Below are positions 35,261 through 43,984 of a stretch of 64,000 bases of DNA, in pieces. The DNA comes from Rubripirellula tenax (GTDB taxonomy: Bacteria; Planctomycetota; Planctomycetia; Pirellulales; Pirellulaceae). Under the pieces are notes generated by a model that saw nothing but the letters and a program-made list of their open reading frames with translations, made no database searches and had not been told where the DNA came from. The stretch lies in NCBI RefSeq assembly GCF_007860125.1, contig NZ_SJPW01000005.1, positions 432,065 to 496,064 on the forward strand, given 5' to 3'. The position numbers were made by a program, and so were the translations under genes. Each line of letters begins with the position of its first letter. Positions within the stretch are counted from its first letter, which is position 1.

Positions 35261-36895
35261 ATGAACTTCTTCAAAGAATCGTCTGATCAAGCTCGCGAAG
35301 CGTTTGTGTCGATGCCGATGCAATCACGCGTCATCACGGTGATGTTGCTGGCCGCGATTGTGATCGGACTTGCGTTCTTGGTGAAGGGCGATTCGATGGG
35401 CAAGAACGAGTACCTGTTCGGCGGGACGTCGTTCAGCGAACAAGAATTGGCTGCGATGGAAATGTCGTTCAGTCGCGTCGGCTTGAACGAATGGAAACGC
35501 GAGGGAACGCGAATGACGATCCCTGCCGCGTCGAAGGACGCCTATGTCGCGGCGATGAAAGAATCGACGACATTGCCGATGTCTCTGAACAGTTACGTTC
35601 AAGACGCGATCAACGCGACGACCGTGTTCGATTCGAGCGAACTGCACGGCGCTCGCGTCGATGTTGCACGAGAAATGGATCTCGGCCGAGCGATAGCCCA
35701 GATGGCCGACATCAAAGCAGCAAGCGTCATGCACGATCGAGGCGAACGGCAAGGACTCGGTCGCCACATGGCACAGTCCGCTAGCGTCTTCGTTCAACCC
35801 GAAGGCTCCGCACCCCTTCCCAAGCATCGCATCGAAGCCATTCAAATGATGGTCAAGGGAGCGTACGCCGGCATGGAACCGGAGGACGTTTCGGTCACCG
35901 ATGCGAACGCGATCGGTAGCCGCGGCCAGTTTGACGAAGACAACGTGATTCTTCGCGCCCAAAGCGAGGCCGAATCACTGATCGAAAAGAAAGTTCGTGG
36001 ACTGTTGATTGGGTTTCCGGCACGGATCGCCGTTACGGCCGAGATCGATCCAATGATGGATGTTGAAAAGACGACCCTGAAGTTCGACGCCGAACCGACA
36101 AACCTGTCTAACAAGACGCGGAAGATTGAAACAACGAATTCGCGGCAACCACCGGGCGGCGTCCCCGGTGCGATTCCCAACGGAATCGGAAACCGACCGG
36201 TCAGCTTGGCCGACAACGTCGAAACGATGAAGTCAAAAGAGGATGAACGAGAAACCAGCGGCGTCGCGGGTCAACAATACGAAAACTCGCGATTGGCGTC
36301 GCTGCAGGTCAAACGCGTTCGCGTGTCGGTCGGACTGCCAAGAAGCTACTACGAGACACTGCACGGACAAAAATTTCTGGCGAAGAACCCCGGCAAAGCT
36401 GACGATGACGTTCCGCCGATGGACGACACCAGCTACGAGAGTCTGAAGAGCGAAACGACGGCTAAGATTCAGAGCGCTGTCACACCGCTGTTGCCCGAAG
36501 TCGCGGCCGGTGCGGATCGGTTTCCGTTGGTCGAAGTCTTCGACTACTACGACTTACCAAGTCCTCCGCCACCGGAAGCAGAAACAGCCAAGATCGCTTT
36601 GACTTGGTTGGCCGGCGCATGGCAAACGATCGCGTTGGTCATGCTGGGATTGGTCGCGTTGCTGGTCGCACGATCCGCGGCAAGTGGCGGCGGCAACTCG
36701 GCACCTCCCGAATTCCGAGAAGGCTTCGGTTTGGAACTGCCCGCACCGCCTGTCGATATCGCCGAGACCGACGAGGAAGGCGACAAGATGACCATCACGG
36801 GAAGCTCGCTAAAAGACGAACTGTTGCAGTTGGTCGAAGGAAATCCCGAAGTCGCGGCCAACGTCATCCGAGGTTGGGTCGGCGAAGCGGCGTGA
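35261..36895 (+). CDS. fliF: Flagellar MS-ring protein FliF
   Basis: A 544-residue MS-ring subunit. One membrane helix lies near residues 23-43 (VITVMLLAAIVIGLAFL), periplasmic ring-building motifs follow (about 50-290, including RVDVAREMDLGRAIA and SASVFVQPEG), then a Gly/Pro-rich stretch (about 295-320). A second helix lies near 445-470, and a cytoplasmic FliG-binding tail ends LLQLVEGNPEVAANVIRGWV. The length and order are as in other bacteria. Confidence 0.95.
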   Translation: MNFFKESSDQAREAFVSMPMQSRVITVMLLAAIVIGLAFLVKGDSMGKNEYLFGGTSFSEQELAAMEMSFSRVGLNEWKREGTRMTIPAASKDAYVAAMKESTTLPMSLNSYVQDAINATTVFDSSELHGARVDVAREMDLGRAIAQMADIKAASVMHDRGERQGLGRHMAQSASVFVQPEGSAPLPKHRIEAIQMMVKGAYAGMEPEDVSVTDANAIGSRGQFDEDNVILRAQSEAESLIEKKVRGLLIGFPARIAVTAEIDPMMDVEKTTLKFDAEPTNLSNKTRKIETTNSRQPPGGVPGAIPNGIGNRPVSLADNVETMKSKEDERETSGVAGQQYENSRLASLQVKRVRVSVGLPRSYYETLHGQKFLAKNPGKADDDVPPMDDTSYESLKSETTAKIQSAVTPLLPEVAAGADRFPLVEVFDYYDLPSPPPPEAETAKIALTWLAGAWQTIALVMLGLVALLVARSAASGGGNSAPPEFREGFGLELPAPPVDIAETDEEGDKMTITGSSLKDELLQLVEGNPEVAANVIRGWVGEAA

Positions 36896-36960
36896 TTCCA
36901 GATGCGAAAGAAAAATGTTTCGCTCTTTCCAGTTTCGCTCAAGTTTGCTTAGAAGAGGGT

Positions 36961-36976
36961 TACCGGGGTTCCGGTA
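36961..36976. other. Perfect hairpin between fliF and fliG
   Basis: TACCGG and CCGGTA (36961-36966, 36971-36976) form a 6-bp stem with a GGTT loop, 35 bases before the fliG start; a second 6-bp inverted repeat lies at about 36903-36922. The fliG ribosome-binding site (GGGAGGA, 36994-37000) is downstream and free. There is no T run, so it is not an obvious terminator. Confidence 0.4.
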
Positions 36977-37010
36977 GCACCAAACAAGCTCTTGGGAGGA
37001 AATCTGTTCG

Positions 37011-38240
37011 ATGGCAGGCTCAGCAAACAACGATGCGGCGAACCGAGACGCAGCGATGCGCCGAATCGCGATCGTGTTGACCAGTTTACCATCGTCCGTC
37101 GCGGCAAAGCTGATGGGTTCGATCGACCAAGATTCGAAACAAACCATTCGCCGCACGATGGCAACCCTGGCCGATGTCGACCCACTTGAACGGCATCGCG
37201 CGCTGCAGGCTTTCAAGGTATCGGTCAAACGCCAACCCGAATCGGCCGCTAGCATCAACGGCGATCGTTTTGAGTCGTCCCGGTCCATCGACGACACCTT
37301 TGTCAGTGCCCTCCATACGACGTCGTCCAACTCGGTTTTAAAGAATCGGACGATCGATCCAGCCCACCATCAAAACAATCAATCTCCGTTGGGATTTTTG
37401 TCCGACGTCGAGGACGATCACTTGGTCGAACTGCTGTCCGGCGAACATGCACAAGCAGTCGCCGTGGTCCTGGCATCACTCTCGCCCGTCCAAGCGGCTC
37501 GCGTGCTGCCCCGTTTGGAATCAAATCTTCGATCGTCTGCACTGAGCCGCCTGGGACGACTCGGCGATATCTCCGAAACCGCATCTGCGGAAGTCGCCAA
37601 CCACTTTCGCGCTCGTTTGAGCAACCGTCAAACATCGCAATCGAACCATACGACGACTTCCGGACGGCGGGCGCTTGACGCCATCTTGGCCGTGATGCCA
37701 TCGCAATCCACCGCCAACGTTGCCCCTGAACCGGCGGTATCCGAAGTTCCCGTCGCCACGACACGGAACCATGCCGTGGATGACATCTACCAAAGCGGCG
37801 CGATTGATTCCATCGACTCACCGCCCGACCTTCGCATCGCTGAACACACGCTCGTCGATTCGACGCCGCCCTCCCCTGCCCCGGCGTCCCAGCCCTCGAC
37901 CGCGAAGAACCGAACCGACGAATCCTTTGAATCGACGGACGCGATCCACTTGCACCTGGTCTCGTTGTCGGCAAGCGATTTGTGTGCCGCACTTGGCCAG
38001 GTCAACACGCGTGATGCGTTGCTGGCTTTGTGTGGGCTGCCCACCGCAAAGGCTAATGCCGTTCTGGCTGTATTGCCGCGAGACCAAGCGAAAACGGTTC
38101 GCGCCCAAATGAACTCCCTCAGTTCGTTGAATCTGCGGGAAATCGACCGAGCGAAAGAACGTGTCGCCCATGCATCGGTCGGTCGAGGCGGTGACGCAGA
38201 CGTGTCGCAACCCAAGCCGATGGCGTCCGCGGCAGCTTGA
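37011..38240 (+). CDS. fliG: Divergent flagellar motor switch protein FliG
   Basis: A 409-residue switch protein that couples to the MS ring and the stator. FliG_N-like residues 16-75 (MRRIAIVLTSLP...), FliG_M at about 133-230 with EHAQAVAVVLASLSPVQAARVL (145-166; EHPQ is usual), then a 75-residue low-complexity Pro/Ser/Thr linker (about 235-310), then FliG_C at about 312-390. In FliG_C the charged residues known to act in torque (E. coli K264, R281, D288, D289, R297) align by eye to Cys341, Asp358, Ala365, Gln366 and Asn374. It is longer than the usual 330. The frame and a strong SD show an intact gene. Confidence 0.85.
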   Translation: MAGSANNDAANRDAAMRRIAIVLTSLPSSVAAKLMGSIDQDSKQTIRRTMATLADVDPLERHRALQAFKVSVKRQPESAASINGDRFESSRSIDDTFVSALHTTSSNSVLKNRTIDPAHHQNNQSPLGFLSDVEDDHLVELLSGEHAQAVAVVLASLSPVQAARVLPRLESNLRSSALSRLGRLGDISETASAEVANHFRARLSNRQTSQSNHTTTSGRRALDAILAVMPSQSTANVAPEPAVSEVPVATTRNHAVDDIYQSGAIDSIDSPPDLRIAEHTLVDSTPPSPAPASQPSTAKNRTDESFESTDAIHLHLVSLSASDLCAALGQVNTRDALLALCGLPTAKANAVLAVLPRDQAKTVRAQMNSLSSLNLREIDRAKERVAHASVGRGGDADVSQPKPMASAAA

Positions 38241-38297
38241 CCATGACTCGTTCGTAGCAAACGACGTGCGTGAATCCTTCGAAAGAGAACTTGAATC

Positions 38298-38984
38298 ATG
38301 GCGAATGTACTGAAGGCAAACTCGCCTTCCGAGAAAGTCGAAGCGGCGCGAAACATATCCGGTCTTGCCGGATTCAACTTGAACGATCTCGCCGACGAAG
38401 GCCGAAGTCGGTTGGACGAGTGCCGGAATCAAGTCCGCCAAATGCTCGACGAAGCTGCGATCGAAGCCAAACGGATCCGAACCGAAGCCGAAGCGAAGGG
38501 CTATGAAGAAGGCCTGACGCGTGCGCAAGTCGACAACGACAAGAAGATCCGAGCCCAATCTGAACAACGAGCCAAAGAGGGTCTGAACGTCCTCCACCAA
38601 GCAGTCGAAAAACTACACACTCAGCACGAAGACTGGATGAAACAGTACAGTCGCACACTCAGCCGAATCGCACTGGCAGCCGCCGAACGCGTTGTCCGTC
38701 GCAAACTGGTCGATGAACCCGAGATCCTAGTCCGTTGGGCCGAAGACGCCCTGACAAGCACACGTTCGGCTTCGAAGTTGACGTTGGCCGTTCATCCGGA
38801 AACGATCGCCCAACTCGGTGAAGCCTTGGACCTGATGCTTGTGTCACCCGGCTTGCCCGAACAGACTCATGTCGAACCGGATGAAACGCTCGCACGCGAC
38901 TCGGTCGTCGTTCGACAACTCGGTGGCGATATCCAAGCGGGTCTCGAGGCTCAATTGCATCGCCTCGAGGAATTGCTCGCATGA
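38298..38984 (+). CDS. fliH: Flagellar export ATPase regulator FliH
   Basis: A 228-residue protein controlling the export ATPase. A long charged coiled coil (about 30-110: DEAAIEAKRIRTEAEAKGYE) precedes the C-terminal FliH domain with AAERVVRRKLVDEPEILVRW (about 131-150) and a beta-strand part. It overlaps fliI by four bases, as is usual for the pair. Confidence 0.94.
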   Translation: MANVLKANSPSEKVEAARNISGLAGFNLNDLADEGRSRLDECRNQVRQMLDEAAIEAKRIRTEAEAKGYEEGLTRAQVDNDKKIRAQSEQRAKEGLNVLHQAVEKLHTQHEDWMKQYSRTLSRIALAAAERVVRRKLVDEPEILVRWAEDALTSTRSASKLTLAVHPETIAQLGEALDLMLVSPGLPEQTHVEPDETLARDSVVVRQLGGDIQAGLEAQLHRLEELLA

Positions 38985-40498
38985 CATCGCAAGCCTCCCA
39001 GCGGTTCAGCCTAAAAATCCCACCGCTTCCGGATGCCGATGCGGCGTCCGAAATGATCCAGCGTTCAACGACACATCAAGTGCGCGGACGTGTTTCGTCC
39101 GTGATCGGTGAAACGTTAGAAATCGAAGGCATGACAGCGCCGATCGGCGCGATCTGTGAATTGACGATGTCCGACGAGACGACGATGCGCGGCCGCGTGA
39201 TCGGGTTTCGTGGCGTGCGGCCAGTGCTGGCACCGATGGAACGATTGTCGGCGGTATCGGCGGGCGATCCGGTTCGCTTGATCGACCGAAGCGCCAAACT
39301 GCGAGTCGGCCCGTCGTTGTGTGGACGCGTCATCGACGCCTTCGGCGATCCGATCGACGGTCGCCCATTGCCATCCGACTTGATTCCCGTCGACGCGGAC
39401 CGAAGTCCACCCGAATCGCTCGATCGACCGCCGATCGACACCATCTTGCAAACCGGTGTGCGGGCAATCGACACAATGCTGACGTGCGGGCAGGGCCAGC
39501 GTCTGGGGATCTTCGCGGGTTCGGGAGTCGGTAAAAGTACGCTGCTGGGTATGTTGGCGCGGGGCAGCGCGGCCGACAAAATCGTGATCGGTATGATCGG
39601 CGAACGAGGTCGCGAGGTTCAAGAATTTATCAATCGTTGTTTGGGCGAGGCCGGTTTGGCGCGAAGCGTCGTGGTGGTTGCGACAAGTGATCGCCCGGCC
39701 GCACAACGAGTTTCGGCGGCCTGGACAGCAACCGCAATTGCGGAAACATTTCGTGACCAGGGACAAAACGTTTTATTGTTGCTGGACTCGGTAACCCGCT
39801 TCGCCATGGCGCAGCGTGAGCTTGGATTGGCCGCCGGTGAACCGCCGACGACCCGCGGCTATCCGCCCAGCGTCTTCAATATGTTGCCACGATTGGTCGA
39901 ACGGACCGGCCGCACGACCAAGGGATCGATCACGGCGTTCTACACCGTCCTGGTCGAAGGCGACGACAACAACGAACCCATCGCCGACACGCTTCGCGGA
40001 TTGCTGGATGGTCACATCATGCTCAGCCGTGAATTGACCGCTCAAGCTCAATGGCCGCCCATCGATGTGTTGGAAAGCCTTAGCCGCTTGCAACCTCATT
40101 TGATCACCGCCGAAATGTCATCGACGGTATCGACAGCACGCCGACACTTGTCGATGTACCGTCGCAACGCCGACTTGATCTCGATCGGCGCCTATCGCGC
40201 CGGCAGCGATCCCAACATCGACGCGGCGATCGCGATGCGAGAACCTATGAAGATGCTTTTGACTCAAACCGCTGATGAGATCGCACCGCTGGAACAATCG
40301 CACCTGCAATTGACCCAATTGATGCAGATGCCGATTGGCGCACTGAACGCAGCGATGGCTGGTCAACAGGCAACGCCCACCGACGTACCGGCTCCGACCG
40401 CAAGTCCGGCCAAGCCACAGGCTGCGGACAAACCTCGGGCCGCGGATCTGCCACGAACTCCGTCCCAAACCGCCAAAGACCAAAGAATTTTGAGCTAA
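38981..40498 (+). CDS. fliI: Flagellum-specific ATPase FliI
   Basis: The 505-residue hexameric ATPase of the flagellar type III export apparatus. The catalytic core has Walker A FAGSGVGKSTLL (about 184-195), GERGREVQEF (about 208-217), Walker B LLLLDSVTRFAMAQRE (about 260-275), and the conserved TTRGYPPSVF. The C-terminal 45 residues are a Pro/Ala-rich tail absent from typical FliI. The start overlaps the fliH stop (4 bp). It is followed by the foldable element at 40507. Confidence 0.97.
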   Translation: MTSQASQRFSLKIPPLPDADAASEMIQRSTTHQVRGRVSSVIGETLEIEGMTAPIGAICELTMSDETTMRGRVIGFRGVRPVLAPMERLSAVSAGDPVRLIDRSAKLRVGPSLCGRVIDAFGDPIDGRPLPSDLIPVDADRSPPESLDRPPIDTILQTGVRAIDTMLTCGQGQRLGIFAGSGVGKSTLLGMLARGSAADKIVIGMIGERGREVQEFINRCLGEAGLARSVVVVATSDRPAAQRVSAAWTATAIAETFRDQGQNVLLLLDSVTRFAMAQRELGLAAGEPPTTRGYPPSVFNMLPRLVERTGRTTKGSITAFYTVLVEGDDNNEPIADTLRGLLDGHIMLSRELTAQAQWPPIDVLESLSRLQPHLITAEMSSTVSTARRHLSMYRRNADLISIGAYRAGSDPNIDAAIAMREPMKMLLTQTADEIAPLEQSHLQLTQLMQMPIGALNAAMAGQQATPTDVPAPTASPAKPQAADKPRAADLPRTPSQTAKDQRILS

Positions 40499-40506
40499 AA
40501 AATGAG

Positions 40507-40583
40507 AAAAGGGTGTCCGCCCCCTTTTGTGCGAAGCACCCAAAGGGCCGGTACCCGGCAAAAGGCGTCGGACACCTTTTTTT
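40507..40583. repeat. 77-bp foldable intergenic element between fliI and fliJ
   Basis: Outer arms (40512-40519 with 40569-40576) are perfectly complementary and an inner arm pair (40523-40529 with 40559-40565) extends them. Inside are two small perfect hairpins, GTGC-GAA-GCAC (40529-40539) and GCCGG-TAC-CCGGC (40547-40559). A run of seven T (40577-40583) follows the outer stem, so as RNA it could act as a terminator or attenuator. It looks like a repeat-derived (REP/BIME or MITE-like) insertion. No second copy was seen in this window. Confidence 0.7.
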
Positions 40584-40608
40584 CGCGCACCCCTGAGCGA
40601 TAACAACC

Positions 40609-41064
40609 ATGGCATTCAAATTCCGCTTCCAATCGATTCTCGATCTTCGTCGGCGCCAACGCGATGAAGCCGGTGCTGACGTGGGCAAGGCGAATCAGGC
40701 GATTGCTCGGATCGACGATCAAGCCCGTGACGTGGCAGCGAATCGTTCGCGTTTGCGAAACGAAACCGGTGGCACCCGAGTTGGCGAAGTCAATGTCGAA
40801 GGATTGATTTCGCTAGGACGGTACGAACTGCAACTGCAATCCGAACTTGCGCAATTAGCAGCCACACGAACCGAGTTGGTCAAAGAACTCGATCGTCGGC
40901 AAAGCTTGTTGGTGGAAGCAGAAGCCGAAGTGAAACGGTTTGAAAAGCTTCAAGGAAACGAACGTGAAACTCATCAAGCCCAAATGCTGGCGCGTGAGCA
41001 AGCCGACGCGGACGAGCGGACCAGCCAAGCCTACATCCTTGCTCGTCGGAGACCGGCATCGTGA
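40609..41064 (+). CDS. fliJ: Flagellar export protein FliJ
   Basis: A 151-residue coiled-coil protein that works with FliI in export. FRFQSILDLRRRQRDEAG (4-21) is the family start, and heptad-like repeats cover about 20-145. The final codons overlap the following MotE-like gene by four bases (GTGA), suggesting translational coupling. It lies downstream of the foldable element. Confidence 0.9.
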   Translation: MAFKFRFQSILDLRRRQRDEAGADVGKANQAIARIDDQARDVAANRSRLRNETGGTRVGEVNVEGLISLGRYELQLQSELAQLAATRTELVKELDRRQSLLVEAEAEVKRFEKLQGNERETHQAQMLAREQADADERTSQAYILARRRPAS

Positions 41065-41717
41065 TTTCAAAACTCACCAAAGCCTTTGTCGTATTTTCCA
41101 TAGCGACAGTCATCACACAGATCATCCTGTTCGGCTACGTCTTGTCGCGTGGGCATATGAACGGCGACACGCTGACGAAGGTGATCGCGTTGATCAACGG
41201 GATCGATATCTCCGGAAATCGCTTGCAGCAAATTCTGAGGCAAAGCGAAGACCGCGAGCAACCTGATTTCGACGAAATCCTGGAGGCACGGAAGCTCGAA
41301 AGCTACGATATGGAAGTTCGACTGAAGAGCCAGCAGGCGTTTCGTGACGAGTTGAGCACCAAGTTGGCGGAATTGAAAACCGAACGAGATCGATTCGATG
41401 AACGCCTCTCCTCGTTTCGCCGCGAACTTGAGGAAATCCGCGAAGGTGCTCAAAGTAAAGGCATTCAGGATGTGCAACGTACGCTTCAGTCACTTGATGC
41501 GGCTCAGGCTAAAGAACAACTCTTGATCATGTATGACGATGAAAGAATGGATGACGTCGTCACAATCATTCAAGCTATGTCCACAGAAAAACGAAAAGAC
41601 ATACTGGCGGAGTTCGTTTCGAAGGACGAAACGGAAAAACTTGCCGAAATTCTTCGCCGCATTGGCGAAGGCATGCCAACAACCGGCTTGATCAACAAAG
41701 CGAGCAACGGTCTGTAA
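41061..41717 (+). CDS. MotE-like flagellar/stator-chaperone protein
   Basis: A 218-residue protein with an N-terminal membrane helix (about 9-28), a coiled coil (about 70-140: LKSQQAFRDELSTKLAELK) and a C-terminal MgtE-N-like part (about 145-205, MYDDERMDDVVTIIQAMSTE). This layout matches MotE, a chaperone that helps MotC/MotB assembly. The start is a GTG at 41061 overlapping the fliJ stop. In many genomes motE sits in flagellar operons. No stator genes are present here. Confidence 0.8.
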   Translation: MISKLTKAFVVFSIATVITQIILFGYVLSRGHMNGDTLTKVIALINGIDISGNRLQQILRQSEDREQPDFDEILEARKLESYDMEVRLKSQQAFRDELSTKLAELKTERDRFDERLSSFRRELEEIREGAQSKGIQDVQRTLQSLDAAQAKEQLLIMYDDERMDDVVTIIQAMSTEKRKDILAEFVSKDETEKLAEILRRIGEGMPTTGLINKASNGL

Positions 41718-41797
41718 AGGACCGCGATTGCTCGACCGATCGAGCCTGCACGTGACGAATACGTCCGAATGCCGGAATCCTGGGGGGGAAGCCGATC

Positions 41798-43381
41798 ATG
41801 AGTGACCTCGAGACAAAGTCTGCGCGGGTATCGGTTTCGACACCCAACAATGCCAATTCAGCGCAGCGTCAGCAATCGATCAATGTCGGTGGCAACTTTT
41901 TTGCATCCGCCGATGGACTGGTGGACGCATTCTCGGAAGTGTTTGCCCGAATGGCGTCCTCGTCGACCCAACCGCTCGGACCGATCGCCGAGTCGCCCAC
42001 GATCCAGTCGTATGATGTCGACAGTGCTGAGCCATCCGAAGCGACCGACTCGGCGTCCGAATCGAAAGAGTCGACCGAGGAACAAAAAACGGATGCGGCC
42101 GCGCCCGTGGAAGCTCGAGACGATACCGAACTCGTCGAACAAGTTGGCGTTGCAACCTTGACCGAGACCGACGAAACGTCGGAACCAGACGATGACAACG
42201 CAGACGAAGTCGTCGTCGTCAATGTCAGTATCGTGGTACCGAAATCGACCGACAGCGAGTCTGGCATTAGTGATATTGAAGCAGCCGCCACCGCCGGAGA
42301 TCTCGAGCCAACGTTTACTGTCGAAGCATCGTTACGGAAGGATCGCTCGCCAAACGAAAACAACGATGGCTTGGACTCTGCCGTCCGAACGGAAGGCGAA
42401 TCCGTCGATGCCGAATCCGAGGCCCCGGTGGCACAAACATCGGTCGAGAGTGAATTTGAATCGACGATTCCCAGCGGCGATGGAGCGGCCGGCGAACAAG
42501 ATTCGACAACGGATTCGCGTCGTGATCGGCGACGCGACCGACGCGACAATCGAGGCATCGATGAATCCTCGAACCGGCCCAACGCCGCCGGATCGGCCAG
42601 CGGTTCGACGGAAAGGAACGGATCAATTCCGATACCCGAATCGATGATGGGCGATTCAGCCGGCCAACCGTTGGACCAGGAACTTGCTCAAGTTTCCACC
42701 GACAAGTTGGTGCAATCCGTGAACCGGACGGTGAATGTCGCCGCCGCAGTAACGGGCGCATCCCCCATTTCGTCGGCTGCTGCCGCGACATCATCACGCG
42801 GAACGTCAACCATCGACGGCGTCAACGGAACCGTCGACCAACGTCTAGACGCGCCCCCCACCGAAAACCGCGTCAATGGCGAACCCAAAACGAAGGCATC
42901 CGCGGGATCCCAAACCGACAATGTCGACACGCTCGCTCGCATCAAACTGATCCAACGGGTCAGCAAAGCGTTTCAGCACTTGGGTCCCGACGGAGGCGTC
43001 GTTCGATTGCGTCTGGCACCCTCGGAACTTGGCACCGTTCGGGTTGAAATGAGGCTGCACCAATCCAAGATCGAAGCTCGCGTGGTAGCCGATACCGAAG
43101 CCGCCAGTGCGGCCCTGCGAGAGCATTTGCCGGAACTGAGATCACGCCTTGAATCATTCGGCCTTCAAGTCGAAAAGATGGACGTCGAAACAGACCCTGG
43201 ATTTGCGTCGAATGATTCCCCGTCATCGTTCAGCGATCAAGAAGCGTCGTCGAATCGGCAACGGCGGTATACGAACAGCAATGAATCAAGCGAGAAAGAA
43301 GTTTCACGGCCCGCCATGCCATCGGTTCTACGGCCGTTGGTTGGCACGGCTATCACTTCAGGTGTCGACCTTCAATTGTAA
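41798..43381 (+). CDS. fliK: Flagellar hook-length control protein FliK
   Basis: A 527-residue protein. Residues 1-370 are acidic, Ser/Thr/Asp-rich and probably unfolded (the ruler segment), including an Arg/Asp stretch DSRRDRRRDRRDNRG (about 233-247). The C-terminal FliK domain (about 384-470) has PDGGVVRLRLAPSELGTVRV followed by EMRLHQSKIEARVVADTEAA. It checks hook length and switches export specificity at FlhB, which is not in this window. A strong SD (GGGGGGGAAG) precedes the ATG. Confidence 0.88.
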   Translation: MSDLETKSARVSVSTPNNANSAQRQQSINVGGNFFASADGLVDAFSEVFARMASSSTQPLGPIAESPTIQSYDVDSAEPSEATDSASESKESTEEQKTDAAAPVEARDDTELVEQVGVATLTETDETSEPDDDNADEVVVVNVSIVVPKSTDSESGISDIEAAATAGDLEPTFTVEASLRKDRSPNENNDGLDSAVRTEGESVDAESEAPVAQTSVESEFESTIPSGDGAAGEQDSTTDSRRDRRRDRRDNRGIDESSNRPNAAGSASGSTERNGSIPIPESMMGDSAGQPLDQELAQVSTDKLVQSVNRTVNVAAAVTGASPISSAAAATSSRGTSTIDGVNGTVDQRLDAPPTENRVNGEPKTKASAGSQTDNVDTLARIKLIQRVSKAFQHLGPDGGVVRLRLAPSELGTVRVEMRLHQSKIEARVVADTEAASAALREHLPELRSRLESFGLQVEKMDVETDPGFASNDSPSSFSDQEASSNRQRRYTNSNESSEKEVSRPAMPSVLRPLVGTAITSGVDLQL

Positions 43382-43465
43382 ATTGATCTCGCGTCGGCCT
43401 TCGACGACTTCGTAAAGCTGAAGGTCGGGTACCGTACGCACTCAAGAAATCTCAGTGGTCAACTC

Positions 43466-43912
43466 ATGTCAACAATCGGACAAACTGGCACAGCCAATTT
43501 CACGGCCTCCCAGTCGCAGGCCCAAGCCACCGACGCCTCGGACCCCTATGGCGAGCTGGATATCGATTCGTTCATGCAATTGCTGATCAGCGAAATGCAG
43601 AACCAAGACCCGCTTGAACCGATGAAAAACAGTGAGATGGTTGAACAGATCAGCCAGATTCGAAACATCGGCGCCACCGACGCGTTGACGAGCACCCTTA
43701 GCGGGCTGGCATCAAGCCAGGAATTGGTCACCGCCAGCAGCTTGATTGGCGAGCAAGTTACCGGATTGGCCGAGGACGGTTCCCCGATCGATGGCATCGT
43801 GGATCGTGTCACCGTGGAAACCAACAACGAAAACGATGCACGTTCGATCAAAGTTCACGTGGGTAATCAGACGATGAACATTAAGAACATCCGGGAAATT
43901 CAGACTGGGTAA
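43466..43912 (+). CDS. flgD: Flagellar basal-body rod modification / hook-capping protein FlgD
   Basis: A 148-residue scaffold for hook assembly. The N-terminal signature IDSFMQLLISEMQNQDPLEP (34-53) and the following MKNSEMVEQISQIRNI are diagnostic. The C-terminal Ig/tudor-like part is short, with MNIKNIREIQ at the end, so it is at the small end of the family (usual 140-230). Confidence 0.94.
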   Translation: MSTIGQTGTANFTASQSQAQATDASDPYGELDIDSFMQLLISEMQNQDPLEPMKNSEMVEQISQIRNIGATDALTSTLSGLASSQELVTASSLIGEQVTGLAEDGSPIDGIVDRVTVETNNENDARSIKVHVGNQTMNIKNIREIQTG

Positions 43913-43940
43913 ACTTTATCGTTTGCCGTCCAGCGGCTTT

Positions 43941-43970
43941 CCAGGGTGCCACGTTACTAACGCATCCTGG
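43941..43970 (+). promoter_or_regulatory. Stem-loop directly upstream of the hook gene ribosome-binding site
   Basis: CCAGG, one mismatch, TGC (43941-43949) pair with GCA, one mismatch, CCTGG (43962-43970). The 3' arm ends within the GGGGAG Shine-Dalgarno sequence (43969-43974) before ATG 43985, so folding would partly sequester it. No ligand or partner is implied. Confidence 0.4.
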
Positions 43971-43984
43971 GGAGACCGACGCCG

